The position numbers and the translations under genes are program-made. Below, one piece after another: positions 32,302-32,571 of a stretch of 32,571 nt of DNA. The notes under the pieces were generated by a model that was not told the origin of the DNA, ran no database searches, and saw only the letters and a list, made by a program, of their open reading frames with translations. The stretch is from NCBI GenBank assembly GCA_013791675.1, contig VMTI01000154.1, positions 1 to 32,571 on the forward strand, in the 5' to 3' direction. Each line of letters begins with the position of its first letter. Positions within the stretch are counted from its first letter, which is position 1. Source of the stretch: a bacterium. Its GTDB lineage: Bacteria > CG03.

Positions 32302-32571
32302 TTTTCCGTTTCTTCTCCGTAAGCTTCTTCGCCCTGTCCCTTTTCTTCCTGTATATCCGAATCTGTGTTATCATCGCCGGGCTCTTCGGTGAAAATATCT
32401 TCATTTCCGGACACTGCGTCGTCATCCTCGCCACCGAGTTCTTTCCACGACGGGATGTCTGATATGTCCCGTATGCCGAAGATGTGGTAGAAAGGGTCGT
32501 TTATTCTGATGAGCCGCGGATTCCCGGGCGTATTTTTGCGGCCGCTGTATTTTATGAGATTGTTTTTGAGA
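32298..32571 (-). CDS. scpB: Segregation and condensation protein B, C-terminal part
   Basis: Partial: 90 residues from the window edge to TGA at 32298. LKNNLIKYSGRKNTPGNPRLIRINDPFYHIFGIRDISDIPSWKEL matches the second winged helix of ScpB (xGRxxxPGRPxLY.T...FLxxFGLxSLxDLP). A roughly 45-residue acidic tail follows (GGEDDDAVSGNEDIFTEEP...), longer than usual. ScpB works with ScpA and SMC in chromosome segregation. Not in the ORF track because no start lies in the window. Its TGA overlaps the pheA ATG. Confidence 0.85.
   Translation of the reverse strand, partial: LKNNLIKYSGRKNTPGNPRLIRINDPFYHIFGIRDISDIPSWKELGGEDDDAVSGNEDIFTEEPGDDNTDSDIQEEKGQGEEAYGEETEK

Overview
The window reads as chromosome of an uncultured, probably deep-branching Gram-negative bacterium. 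An outer membrane is suggested by a heptose-epimerase-like gene, lipoprotein signals and the DAP branch of lysine synthesis. Almost every gene is a single-copy core gene of moderate G+C with tight operons (many ATGA or 8-20 bp overlaps). Ankyrin lipoproteins, Lys-rich histone-H1-like proteins, HD-GYP regulators and a scpB-pheA-hisC-aroF block recall Elusimicrobiota/Omnitrophota-type candidate phyla. That placement is an inference from memory of such genomes, not something the sequence proves.

Layout. 1-278: no intact gene, only remnants that look like decayed mobile DNA. 279-6646 (+): RNase G/E, a type IV pilin-like protein, two unrecognised membrane proteins (a pseudo-receiver/FlgD-like protein and a HAMP protein without output domain), glutamate racemase, then queD-queC-queE for the 7-deazaguanine (queuosine precursor) pathway. 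6702-8979 (+): a small conserved protein, recA with an unusual L2 loop, and a Xer-type recombinase. 9108-14009 (+): a lipoprotein peptidyl-prolyl isomerase, lysA, a 78-bp perfect-arm hairpin element, dapA, dapB and an ankyrin-repeat lipoprotein. 14029-16917 (+): a short Mfd. 16993-17789 (+): a self-contained transcription unit with its own sigma70-like promoter and a strong terminator. It encodes an excisionase-type HTH protein, a 38-residue Lys-rich peptide overlapping it in another frame (absent from the ORF track), and a 108-residue protein made of a duplicated small motif plus an H1-like tail. This is the best candidate for an undescribed system.

17844-22213: nadE (-), a REC/HD-GYP regulator (+), and a membrane glycosyltransferase with an EamA transporter (-). 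22315-24289 (+): a tandem-receiver protein and an HTH-MNT/HEPN toxin-antitoxin-like pair behind tandem palindromic operators. 24378-25277: an HldD-like epimerase. 25385-27848 (+): a fur-feoA-feoB iron operon with a Fur-box-like palindrome next to its promoter. 27892-29050 (+): yggS and a Zn-ribbon Nudix hydrolase. 29083-32571 (-): scpB (partial), pheA, hisC, aroF, a phenylalanine-directed aromatic block in which hisC probably serves as (or doubles as) an aromatic aminotransferase.

No rRNA, tRNA, CRISPR array or intact insertion sequence was recognised. The ORF track reads TTG/GTG starts as M and often extends genes upstream; starts were revised for murI, dapA, dapB, the HD-GYP regulator, the tandem receiver and hisC.
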